Of a DNA stretch of 64,000 nucleotides, positions 56,901-64,000 are shown in pieces (the stretch's first letter is position 1; each line of letters starts with the position of its first letter). The notes below the pieces were generated by a model that worked only from the letters and a program-made list of their open reading frames with translations, ran no database searches and had not been told where the DNA came from. The stretch is taken from positions 2,793,933 to 2,857,932 of the forward strand of contig NZ_CP080267.1 of the NCBI RefSeq assembly GCF_019431375.1, written 5' to 3'. The position numbers and the translations under genes were made by a program. Origin of the DNA: Alcanivorax sp. (GTDB lineage: Bacteria; Pseudomonadota; Gammaproteobacteria; Pseudomonadales; Alcanivoracaceae).

Positions 56901-59900
56901 CGTGGTCCTCGGGGGGCCTCTCCAGGGCGGGAGTGGCGGCCCGGGATTCACTGGCCGGCGTGTCACCACGCAGGAAAGCCTGGATAGCGCTGACCAGTTC
57001 CGGGGCATTGTCAGGGGCTCTGCCGCCGCGCAGTGCGTCGATCATGTCAGCGAGACGGTCATGGCAACGGTGCAGCAGGGCAAACAGGGCCGGGGTCGTC
57101 TGTTGCTGGCCAGCATTGTAGGCTTCGTAGAGGTTTTCCAGCTCGTGAGCCAGATCGCCCACTGGCGCAACGGCTGCCATCCGGGCGCCGCCCTTGAGGG
57201 TATGCAGATCCCGCTGCAGGCCGTCCACGTTGCCGGCATCACCCTGTTCCCACTGGTCCAGGGTGTGGCTTGCGGATTCCAGAATCTCTTCGGCCTCTTC
57301 CAGGAACAGGCTTACCAGCTCCGGGTCCATGTGGGCCTGGTAGTCATTGCTGCTGGCCCAGCTGCCGGTATCCGGGTTGCTGTCTGCCTCCGGGGCATCG
57401 GCAGGGTTGTCAGAAAAAGCGTCGTCCCACTGTGGTGATCGGCTGCCGGGACCCGGGCCATCGTCGTCCGGCCCGCTGTTTTCTGCCAGTTCGTGGAGGG
57501 CATCCACCAGGCCCAGTTCCGGGCGCACGGTCTGGCCGGCGGCCAGGCAGTCCATCATATTGACCAGAGCATCCTGGCCTTCACCGGCCAGCGAGAGCAT
57601 CTGCTCACTGCAGGCCAGGCTGCCGGATTCCACCGCGCTATAGCAGGCTGCCAGTGCGGCTGCCAGGGCGTGAATTTCACCCAAGCCGGCGGTGGTGGCG
57701 CTGTTGGAGAGCAATTGCAGCTCGTCGCGCAGTTTCACCAGCTGTTCGGTGTGGTCCGGGTGCTGGGCCCACTGGGCCAGCAGTTGTTCCGCGTCCACGA
57801 TCAGGTCCATGCCTTCCGACAGGAACACGGAAAGTATGTGCGGGTCCGGGCCGGAGTCCCGTTGTTCGGCCAAGCTATCGCGTTGCTGCTGCAACGACGA
57901 AATCAGGTGGTCGGCACCGGGCAGGTGGGACTGGTCGAGCTGTTCCAGATTGTCGCGCACCAGTTGATGGGCCTGGCGCAGCAGTTCGACTTGCTGGCTG
58001 CTGATCCGGCGGTTGCTGCTGATCAGATCACGGACCAGCTTTTCCGCCGGTTCCGCCACTTCGGCAACGGCTTCGATTTCGGCCATGCGGGCACTGCCCT
58101 TGAGGGTGTGCAGGGCACGGTGAACGCTGTCGTCCAGAGTATGCTCGGAGAGATCCGGGTCCACGGTGTCCAGCCACTCTTCGATCATTGCCAGGTTACG
58201 CTGGGCTTCGCTGGCAAAGATTTCCAGCAACACAGGATCGGGGCCATCGTCGCTACCGGCATCTGTCGACGTGTCATCACTGTCGCTCATGTCCGGAATA
58301 TCAGCGAGGCTGTCGATACCAGTATCGGCGCTCTCGATGGTTTCCGTGGCGGGTTGCTGTGCTTCATCTGCGGGCAGACTCAACTCGAGAGTGCCGTCAT
58401 CCTCATCGCCTTCCCAGGCAAGCGGGGTATCGTCGTCTTCAGCGGCATTATTGAAGGCAGCCAGGTCTTCTGCAGACAAGCTGTCGTCACTGTCCGCGTT
58501 GGTGTCTATGAACGATTCGCTTTCGACGGGCAGGCTGATTTCCAGCGTGTCGTCGAGCTGAGTTTCGTCACCGTCGACGTTGATGATCTCGTCGTTTTCT
58601 GTATCGGCGCCGTTGCTATCGCTGGTGCTGTTGCCGATAGCGGGTACCTGATCAATCTGGCCGCCGGCAGCCAGGGTATCGGCGGCGTCGGCCAGTGGTT
58701 GTACATCGAACGGGTCCGGCTGACGCAGGGTAAAGGCGTCCACAAGGGCCGGAACGCGATTACGAACTTCCTGGACCAGAGCGATCAGCACTGCGGTAGG
58801 TTCAATAGTGCGATCAATCACCCGGTTGAGCATGTTCTCCACGGACCAGCCCAGCTCTCCCACGGTGGTGGCACCGACCATGCGGCCGGAGCCTTTCAGG
58901 GTGTGGAAGGCGCGACGGAATTCCACCAGCGACTCTTCATCGCTGGTATTGGCGGCCCAGCGCGGGAAGTATTGATCCAGTGCGTCCAGTACTTCGCCGA
59001 TTTCTTCCTGGAAAATTTCGATGATTTCATCATCGATCAGATCATCATCATCATCGTCTTCGGCTTTCGGAGCCTCGGCAATCGCTTGCGGCTCGGCAGC
59101 GGGCTGCTGTTCCGGAGCGGCGTCAGTCTCCAGATCGGTGGGCGCCAATCCGGTAATTTCGAGAGTGCGGTCGTCTTCGTCGTCTGCACTGTCCTGAGGT
59201 TCGTCGATGCTGTCGTCGAAGGCCTGTTCCAGGGAGAGATCCTGGTCCTGCTGGTTGTCATGGTCGAGGCTGATGTCGGCAGCGGGCTCGTTATCGACGG
59301 GAGCCGGTTCGACCGACATGTGACTGTCGGCCTGGGCCTCGGCATTCAGCTCAATGCGCTCCACCTCGACCTGGTCATCGACGAAGTCGTTGCCTTGGTC
59401 CAGTGGGTAGCCCAGGGCTTCCACGCTGGCGCGGGCCAGTTGCAGGATATCGTCAGTGGTTTCCGGGTCGTCGCTTAGACGTTCCAGATAGTATTCCACC
59501 GAGGTGATGGCATCGGCCAGGGTGTCCATGCTGCGCCAGTCCGGTTTGGGCTGGTCCGCATCAAGCAGCTTTTCCTGAATGAACTGCACGCACTGGCGCA
59601 GTATCAGTGCGGGTTTGTTCAGCTGGATGACTTCCAGGCCACCGCGCACGGCATTGAGCCGTTCGGGTACCGGGGCCAGGTGCTCGGGATTCCATTGCGA
59701 GGCGATGAACTCGACGATGCCGTCCTTGGCCTCTTCCAGGCCGGCGCGGCATTCGCGCAGTACCGCATCCATGGCCTGGCCCACGTGGCTTGGCATGTCG
59801 TTCTGGTCGCCGGCGTAGGACTTGCCACGACGATCACCACCGCTGATACCGGCCAGGGTGGCTTCCACGTAGAGCAAGGCGCCGGCGATGTCCATCAGGG

Positions 59901-60162
59901 TTTCGCGCTCGGCGGGACGTTTACCAGCGACAATGTCTTCCACCGCGTGGAGTTGTTCTTCCACCAGGGTGCGGGGTTGGCCAAGGCCAAGTACTGCCAC
60001 GGTATCGGCCACCTGTTTCAGGGTGACGGTCTGCGGTTGCAACTTGCTGGCGTCGTTCTCGCCACTGTGCACGAAGGCTTCCAGGGCATCCTTGACGGTA
60101 GTGATCTCTTCGGAAAGCGCCTGCACCACCGAATTCATGGCTTCAGCATCCGGGCCGGTCAT
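53974..60162 (-). CDS. chpA: ChpA hybrid histidine kinase, C-terminal part as assembled
   Basis: 2062 codons from an internal ATG (TGPDAEAMNSVVQ). HPt domains with their phospho-His motif are at about 58900 (FHTLKGSGRMVG), 58100 (LHTLKGSARMAE), 57195 (HTLKGGARMAA), 56670 (HTLKGGARMAE) and 56155 (HTLKGGARLAG). The dimer and ATPase domains follow (N-box LEHMLRNAVDHGIE near 55260; GKGID and GRGVGMDVV), then CheW (54430-54830) and a receiver (LLDIEMPRMDGFE, near 54200). The true N-terminus is at 63286; tandem duplication 3 separates them. Collapsed, the protein would be 2369 residues, close to Pseudomonas ChpA. Confidence 0.88.
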   Translation of the reverse strand: MTGPDAEAMNSVVQALSEEITTVKDALEAFVHSGENDASKLQPQTVTLKQVADTVAVLGLGQPRTLVEEQLHAVEDIVAGKRPAERETLMDIAGALLYVEATLAGISGGDRRGKSYAGDQNDMPSHVGQAMDAVLRECRAGLEEAKDGIVEFIASQWNPEHLAPVPERLNAVRGGLEVIQLNKPALILRQCVQFIQEKLLDADQPKPDWRSMDTLADAITSVEYYLERLSDDPETTDDILQLARASVEALGYPLDQGNDFVDDQVEVERIELNAEAQADSHMSVEPAPVDNEPAADISLDHDNQQDQDLSLEQAFDDSIDEPQDSADDEDDRTLEITGLAPTDLETDAAPEQQPAAEPQAIAEAPKAEDDDDDDLIDDEIIEIFQEEIGEVLDALDQYFPRWAANTSDEESLVEFRRAFHTLKGSGRMVGATTVGELGWSVENMLNRVIDRTIEPTAVLIALVQEVRNRVPALVDAFTLRQPDPFDVQPLADAADTLAAGGQIDQVPAIGNSTSDSNGADTENDEIINVDGDETQLDDTLEISLPVESESFIDTNADSDDSLSAEDLAAFNNAAEDDDTPLAWEGDEDDGTLELSLPADEAQQPATETIESADTGIDSLADIPDMSDSDDTSTDAGSDDGPDPVLLEIFASEAQRNLAMIEEWLDTVDPDLSEHTLDDSVHRALHTLKGSARMAEIEAVAEVAEPAEKLVRDLISSNRRISSQQVELLRQAHQLVRDNLEQLDQSHLPGADHLISSLQQQRDSLAEQRDSGPDPHILSVFLSEGMDLIVDAEQLLAQWAQHPDHTEQLVKLRDELQLLSNSATTAGLGEIHALAAALAACYSAVESGSLACSEQMLSLAGEGQDALVNMMDCLAAGQTVRPELGLVDALHELAENSGPDDDGPGPGSRSPQWDDAFSDNPADAPEADSNPDTGSWASSNDYQAHMDPELVSLFLEEAEEILESASHTLDQWEQGDAGNVDGLQRDLHTLKGGARMAAVAPVGDLAHELENLYEAYNAGQQQTTPALFALLHRCHDRLADMIDALRGGRAPDNAPELVSAIQAFLRGDTPASESRAATPALERPPEDHDTAADFADDASSPAPVAVEDAPATPAPPQPERDPELVEIFLEEADEILESAGNSLEQWIGEQDNLIELQSLQRDLHTLKGGARMAEVSELGDLGHELETLYEGLAQSRLAIEPTLLDLLHRCHDQLAEMVEALKAGRPLPQGDVLIQAIHGYVADPAGFSLPAVTSATPAPAPTAAPQPAPTEQPAPATSEQPDEDYSDWESDSDPEILEIFLEESDELAEIIDACLTSWKDHPESNDFTDDLKRALHTLKGGARLAGLKPLGDISHDFETYLLQLEKRREAPTQEDFQPMINWYDQIVRGMESVARSARRQPVAAPQESGTAMAPAAEKPQPQQPKQDDRRQRQSQAQPQEMVRVGADVLEALVNLAGETSINRGRVEQGISEFTFNVEEMGNTVQRLYEQLRRLDSETEAQIMSNYQKGVDRGEIDEDFDPLEMDQYSELHQITKQLSESASDLLDLKNTLLDRTKDTETLLLQQSRINTELQEKLMRTRMVPFSRLVPRLRRIVRQISGEVNKRVDFDVLNPEGELDRSLMERVVAPLEHMLRNAVDHGIETLEGRQSAGKDDTGRINLELGREGGEVVITLSDDGKGIDTDAVRKKAVERGLIAPDAQLSEQEIQQFIFHAGFSTAAAVTQISGRGVGMDVVASEIKQMGGSVTIDSHKGQGTRFIIRLPFTLAMNRALMVKAAEDTYAIPLNQIEGIVRISPFELQHYFEEDNPVYTYVGQDYELQYLGNFVHGTRSPHLENHTTPMPVLLIRSTEHTVAIVVDNLVGSREVVVKSVGPQLASVAGISGATILGDGSVVIILDIHSLIRAAHVQVPAMGVADIPVLPQEPVQEDEETDTRRDTPLVMVTDDSVTVRKVTTRLLERNGYEVVTAKDGMDAIAKLEDIRPDVMLLDIEMPRMDGFEVATHVRHDSRLQDVPIIMITSRTGEKHRERAFDIGVNCYMGKPFQENELLSTIRELLGELQETGGE

Positions 60163-60175
60163 GCGCGCTCGTTCT
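57973..60175. repeat. Tandem duplication 3, first unit (2203 nt)
   Basis: Covers the chpA region from just after the second HPt domain up to the MTGPDAEAM region. Repeated directly at 60176-62378. The length is not a multiple of three, so it breaks the chpA frame. Open frames on both strands give the same translations in both units. Confidence 0.9.
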
Positions 60176-63100
60176 CTGGCGCAGCAGTTCGACTTGCTGG
60201 CTGCTGATCCGGCGGTTGCTGCTGATCAGATCACGGACCAGCTTTTCCGCCGGTTCCGCCACTTCGGCAACGGCTTCGATTTCGGCCATGCGGGCACTGC
60301 CCTTGAGGGTGTGCAGGGCACGGTGAACGCTGTCGTCCAGAGTATGCTCGGAGAGATCCGGGTCCACGGTGTCCAGCCACTCTTCGATCATTGCCAGGTT
60401 ACGCTGGGCTTCGCTGGCAAAGATTTCCAGCAACACAGGATCGGGGCCATCGTCGCTACCGGCATCTGTCGACGTGTCATCACTGTCGCTCATGTCCGGA
60501 ATATCAGCGAGGCTGTCGATACCAGTATCGGCGCTCTCGATGGTTTCCGTGGCGGGTTGCTGTGCTTCATCTGCGGGCAGACTCAACTCGAGAGTGCCGT
60601 CATCCTCATCGCCTTCCCAGGCAAGCGGGGTATCGTCGTCTTCAGCGGCATTATTGAAGGCAGCCAGGTCTTCTGCAGACAAGCTGTCGTCACTGTCCGC
60701 GTTGGTGTCTATGAACGATTCGCTTTCGACGGGCAGGCTGATTTCCAGCGTGTCGTCGAGCTGAGTTTCGTCACCGTCGACGTTGATGATCTCGTCGTTT
60801 TCTGTATCGGCGCCGTTGCTATCGCTGGTGCTGTTGCCGATAGCGGGTACCTGATCAATCTGGCCGCCGGCAGCCAGGGTATCGGCGGCGTCGGCCAGTG
60901 GTTGTACATCGAACGGGTCCGGCTGACGCAGGGTAAAGGCGTCCACAAGGGCCGGAACGCGATTACGAACTTCCTGGACCAGAGCGATCAGCACTGCGGT
61001 AGGTTCAATAGTGCGATCAATCACCCGGTTGAGCATGTTCTCCACGGACCAGCCCAGCTCTCCCACGGTGGTGGCACCGACCATGCGGCCGGAGCCTTTC
61101 AGGGTGTGGAAGGCGCGACGGAATTCCACCAGCGACTCTTCATCGCTGGTATTGGCGGCCCAGCGCGGGAAGTATTGATCCAGTGCGTCCAGTACTTCGC
61201 CGATTTCTTCCTGGAAAATTTCGATGATTTCATCATCGATCAGATCATCATCATCATCGTCTTCGGCTTTCGGAGCCTCGGCAATCGCTTGCGGCTCGGC
61301 AGCGGGCTGCTGTTCCGGAGCGGCGTCAGTCTCCAGATCGGTGGGCGCCAATCCGGTAATTTCGAGAGTGCGGTCGTCTTCGTCGTCTGCACTGTCCTGA
61401 GGTTCGTCGATGCTGTCGTCGAAGGCCTGTTCCAGGGAGAGATCCTGGTCCTGCTGGTTGTCATGGTCGAGGCTGATGTCGGCAGCGGGCTCGTTATCGA
61501 CGGGAGCCGGTTCGACCGACATGTGACTGTCGGCCTGGGCCTCGGCATTCAGCTCAATGCGCTCCACCTCGACCTGGTCATCGACGAAGTCGTTGCCTTG
61601 GTCCAGTGGGTAGCCCAGGGCTTCCACGCTGGCGCGGGCCAGTTGCAGGATATCGTCAGTGGTTTCCGGGTCGTCGCTTAGACGTTCCAGATAGTATTCC
61701 ACCGAGGTGATGGCATCGGCCAGGGTGTCCATGCTGCGCCAGTCCGGTTTGGGCTGGTCCGCATCAAGCAGCTTTTCCTGAATGAACTGCACGCACTGGC
61801 GCAGTATCAGTGCGGGTTTGTTCAGCTGGATGACTTCCAGGCCACCGCGCACGGCATTGAGCCGTTCGGGTACCGGGGCCAGGTGCTCGGGATTCCATTG
61901 CGAGGCGATGAACTCGACGATGCCGTCCTTGGCCTCTTCCAGGCCGGCGCGGCATTCGCGCAGTACCGCATCCATGGCCTGGCCCACGTGGCTTGGCATG
62001 TCGTTCTGGTCGCCGGCGTAGGACTTGCCACGACGATCACCACCGCTGATACCGGCCAGGGTGGCTTCCACGTAGAGCAAGGCGCCGGCGATGTCCATCA
62101 GGGTTTCGCGCTCGGCGGGACGTTTACCAGCGACAATGTCTTCCACCGCGTGGAGTTGTTCTTCCACCAGGGTGCGGGGTTGGCCAAGGCCAAGTACTGC
62201 CACGGTATCGGCCACCTGTTTCAGGGTGACGGTCTGCGGTTGCAACTTGCTGGCGTCGTTCTCGCCACTGTGCACGAAGGCTTCCAGGGCATCCTTGACG
62301 GTAGTGATCTCTTCGGAAAGCGCCTGCACCACCGAATTCATGGCTTCAGCATCCGGGCCGGTCATGCGCGCTCGTTCTGCGTTGACCAGGTCATCGGAAG
62401 GCAGGGCATCGTCCAGCCGGAAACGGGCTTTCACGTCGCGGATGCGCGGGCTGTCCACCTCGGCCTTGGCCACGTAGTAGAGCAGATTCTTGAGCAGTTC
62501 GGTGGGGGCCGGCCGGTTCAGGCTGGCGGCGCCGTCGCTGACCAGTTCGCGCAGGTTTCGGTCAACATGCCCGAGCATCAGTTTTACCGAGGTGCCCAGG
62601 GCAATGGCGTCTTCGGAGAGTCCTTCCACCAGAGCGTTGCTGATGCTCCACAGGGGAGCCCGGGGGGCATCGCCTGTGATCTGTTCCAGTTTGGTGAAGA
62701 CCTTGGCCATGTAGCCCAGGTTCTCCCCCATGTTGTCGTTGCGCAGCACGCCGAGCAGGGCAATCTGGAACATCTGGCGAATTTTCTTGGCCAGCTGAAT
62801 AAATCGCGGGTCGTGGAGCAGGTCTTCAGGAATCTGGCCGTGGCCAGTGGCATCGGTCAGGTCCGGTTTGAACAGGGCGGTTTCTGACAGCAGGGGTTCG
62901 CCACGGGCGGCGCGCAGATCATTGAGCAACGGCAGCAGCACCACTGGCAGGTCGCGGCGGTTGCTGGCTACCCGGTCCAGATACGGCGGCAATTGCAGGA
63001 TCGCCCGCATCAGGGTTTCCTGGCCATCGGCCACGTTGCCAACCCGGCCTTCCAGCAGCGCCTGGGCCAGCTTTTCCATTTCTTCGGCGAGCAGAGCAGC

Positions 63101-63286
63101 ACCGTAGAACTCCACCATTTGCAGGGTGCCGTACACCTGATGCAGATGGGCCTGGCAAAAACGCATGCGGGTGGCGTCGTCCGGGGTATCCACGAACGCT
63201 TCCAGTGCCTGCTGCGCCTGGTTCAGGGTTTCCTGGATCTCCCCGCGAACCCAGTCCAGAGCCAGATAGTCGTGACGGTCACTCAT
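60143..63286 (-). CDS. chpA: ChpA N-terminal part as assembled (ends by duplication)
   Basis: 1047 residues from the ATG at 63286, with AGGAG six nt upstream (SDRHDYLALDWVRGEIQETL). The N-terminal ~300 residues are the helical ChpA N-domain; after RARMTGPDAEAM the sequence repeats that of the C-terminal piece, including the first two HPt domains (near 61100 and 60300). At the duplication junction (60176) the frame changes, giving a short foreign end RTSAHDRPGC. In an uninterrupted gene it would join the piece at 53974. Confidence 0.85.
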   Translation of the reverse strand: MSDRHDYLALDWVRGEIQETLNQAQQALEAFVDTPDDATRMRFCQAHLHQVYGTLQMVEFYGAALLAEEMEKLAQALLEGRVGNVADGQETLMRAILQLPPYLDRVASNRRDLPVVLLPLLNDLRAARGEPLLSETALFKPDLTDATGHGQIPEDLLHDPRFIQLAKKIRQMFQIALLGVLRNDNMGENLGYMAKVFTKLEQITGDAPRAPLWSISNALVEGLSEDAIALGTSVKLMLGHVDRNLRELVSDGAASLNRPAPTELLKNLLYYVAKAEVDSPRIRDVKARFRLDDALPSDDLVNAERARMTGPDAEAMNSVVQALSEEITTVKDALEAFVHSGENDASKLQPQTVTLKQVADTVAVLGLGQPRTLVEEQLHAVEDIVAGKRPAERETLMDIAGALLYVEATLAGISGGDRRGKSYAGDQNDMPSHVGQAMDAVLRECRAGLEEAKDGIVEFIASQWNPEHLAPVPERLNAVRGGLEVIQLNKPALILRQCVQFIQEKLLDADQPKPDWRSMDTLADAITSVEYYLERLSDDPETTDDILQLARASVEALGYPLDQGNDFVDDQVEVERIELNAEAQADSHMSVEPAPVDNEPAADISLDHDNQQDQDLSLEQAFDDSIDEPQDSADDEDDRTLEITGLAPTDLETDAAPEQQPAAEPQAIAEAPKAEDDDDDDLIDDEIIEIFQEEIGEVLDALDQYFPRWAANTSDEESLVEFRRAFHTLKGSGRMVGATTVGELGWSVENMLNRVIDRTIEPTAVLIALVQEVRNRVPALVDAFTLRQPDPFDVQPLADAADTLAAGGQIDQVPAIGNSTSDSNGADTENDEIINVDGDETQLDDTLEISLPVESESFIDTNADSDDSLSAEDLAAFNNAAEDDDTPLAWEGDEDDGTLELSLPADEAQQPATETIESADTGIDSLADIPDMSDSDDTSTDAGSDDGPDPVLLEIFASEAQRNLAMIEEWLDTVDPDLSEHTLDDSVHRALHTLKGSARMAEIEAVAEVAEPAEKLVRDLISSNRRISSQQVELLRQRTSAHDRPGC
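60176..62378. repeat. Tandem duplication 3, second unit (2203 nt)
   Basis: Direct copy of 57973-60175. The junction joins ...GCGCTCGTTCT to CTGGCGCAGCAG with two shared bases (CT). Confidence 0.9.
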
Positions 63287-63349
63287 GACGTCTCCTGTCA
63301 TACTCAAACCTGCCATCACTGCGGGCAGGTTTTTTATTATCTACAGCGC

Positions 63350-64000
63350 TTATCGACAGCGCCGGAAGGCCAGCGTATCGGCGAAATGTATGCGTTCCAG
63401 ATCCGGATGTTGCCAGTCGGTCACTTCCCCGGGACCGAGTACCAGAATGCCACCGGGTGCCAGCCGTTCCGCCAGCCGGTTGACGATCTGGCGTTTCCGC
63501 CAGCGGCGGAAGTAGATCAGCATGTTCTGGCAGAAAATCAGATCCATGTCGTTCATTGGCGCAGTGCTCAGATCCAGCACGTTGAGCCGGGCAAAACAGA
63601 TGCGCTCGCGCAACACGGGTGCCACCGCCATGGTTTGCTCATTGCCGCTGGGCTGGAAATATTTTTCCCGCAATTGCGGATCTACCTGCAGTACCCGGCG
63701 TAACGGGTATTCCCCTTTACGGGCCTTGGCCAGGGTCGGCAGGCTGATATCGGTGGCGGTGATGCCGTAGAACAGTTTGCGGTCACTGCCGGTCAGCTGC
63801 TCATTGATCACCATGGCGAGGGAGTAGGCCTCCTCGCCGGTGGAGCACCCCACGCTCCACACATCCAGGCTGGCGCCGTCAGGTTGTTCCGCCTTGAAGC
63901 GCTGCACGAATTCCTCCACCAGGGCATAGGAGCCAGGGTGGCGGAAAAAACTGGTTTCCTGAACGGTGAGCCTGTCCACCAGCACCGACCATTCCATGGC
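63350..64000 (-). CDS. pilK: CheR-type methyltransferase PilK (N-terminus beyond window)
   Basis: At least 216 residues, open to the right edge; the ATG at 63997 is internal by comparison with the family. CheR motifs: RLTVQETSFFRHPGSYALVE, the SAM-binding VWSVGCSTGEEAYSLAM, ITATDISLPTLAKARKGEYP, and the IFCQNMLIYF segment. It methylates glutamates of the PilJ-type chemoreceptor. Position directly upstream of chpA matches the Pseudomonas pilGHIJK-chpABC order. Confidence 0.9.
   Translation of the reverse strand, partial: AMEWSVLVDRLTVQETSFFRHPGSYALVEEFVQRFKAEQPDGASLDVWSVGCSTGEEAYSLAMVINEQLTGSDRKLFYGITATDISLPTLAKARKGEYPLRRVLQVDPQLREKYFQPSGNEQTMAVAPVLRERICFARLNVLDLSTAPMNDMDLIFCQNMLIYFRRWRKRQIVNRLAERLAPGGILVLGPGEVTDWQHPDLERIHFADTLAFRRCR

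Noticed and set aside
57493..59478. 661-codon plus-strand frame opposite chpA (and a similar one at 59888-61681)
   Set aside because: Antisense of the acidic linker-rich part of chpA; repeated only because chpA is duplicated.
40726..62378. Direct repeats in the right third as CRISPR or other short-repeat arrays
   Set aside because: Repeats are kilobase-sized gene duplications present twice only, with no regular spacers.
1..64000. tRNA or rRNA genes
   Set aside because: No cloverleaf with conserved TPsiC/anticodon positions and no rRNA-like stretch was seen in intergenic spaces.

Overview
The window looks like a chromosomal segment of a marine, hydrocarbon-degrading type gammaproteobacterium, most likely Alcanivoracaceae (Alcanivorax and relatives). 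The reasons are the GC-rich codon use, a Pseudomonas-style pilK-chpA-chpB-chpC chemosensory cluster, a coniferyl-type aldehyde dehydrogenase beside a GMC alcohol oxidoreductase, and many GTAGGAGCG-type palindromic repeats. This placement is inference from gene content. No rRNA, tRNA or CRISPR array was seen.

Layout. 1-19.8 kb is ordinary chromosome: an HPP membrane protein (cut by the left edge), DUF2182 and DUF1326 proteins, a Kef-type antiporter, a TonB siderophore receptor behind a Fur box, gamma-glutamyltransferase, coaD, an SDR/MerR divergent pair with a readable MerR-type promoter, a RIO kinase, and an alcohol/aldehyde oxidation group (GMC oxidoreductase, Tat-exported partner, aldehyde dehydrogenase, divergent TetR regulator).

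20.3-26.4 kb is the main accessory region: an array of about 14 gene cassettes separated by 13 attC recombination sites, all in one orientation, with no integron integrase in the window (a CALIN-type array). Cassettes carry small proteins of mostly unknown function (membrane proteins, secreted proteins, a DUF695 protein, a TPR-like protein, a membrane-anchored coiled coil). Two nearly identical cassettes carry no evident ORF.

26.5-34.4 kb returns to core genes: YheT-like hydrolase, rsmE, an AAA ATPase, a cold-shock/DUF1294 fusion, two paralogous L7/L12-like membrane proteins, MAPEG, TfoX-N, a DJ-1/PfpI protein, and a beta-propeller lipoprotein. 35.2-41.2 kb is a tightly overlapping operon: outer-membrane barrel, secreted FN3-like protein, ECF sigma factor, zinc-finger anti-sigma factor, subtilisin-family protease and a small membrane protein. 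Two neighbouring minus-strand genes (a small secreted protein and the propeller lipoprotein) share a candidate ECF promoter (TTTTGAACC, 15 nt, GCGAC) at nearly the same distance from their start codons. This suggests one envelope-signalling regulon.

43.5-51.5 kb holds a DUF3541-like lipoprotein, DUF1275, a lysine-tailed HTH protein, gloA, a decayed YjgR/DUF853 ATPase, a frameshifted SPFH protein with its NfeD partner, a SlyD-type isomerase, cytochrome b561, a lipid A acyltransferase and an MBL hydrolase. 51.5-64 kb is the chp chemosensory cluster (chpC, chpB, chpA, pilK, all minus strand).

The right third carries three direct tandem duplications (units of about 1.2, 0.92 and 2.2 kb at 40.7, 51.7 and 58.0 kb). 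Their ends fall inside genes and split or truncate copies of the S8 protease/DUF3541 pair, chpB/chpC and chpA. A mosaic patch lies at 45.7-46.9 kb. These could be real rearrangements, but assembly error is a serious alternative; collapsing each duplication restores intact genes.
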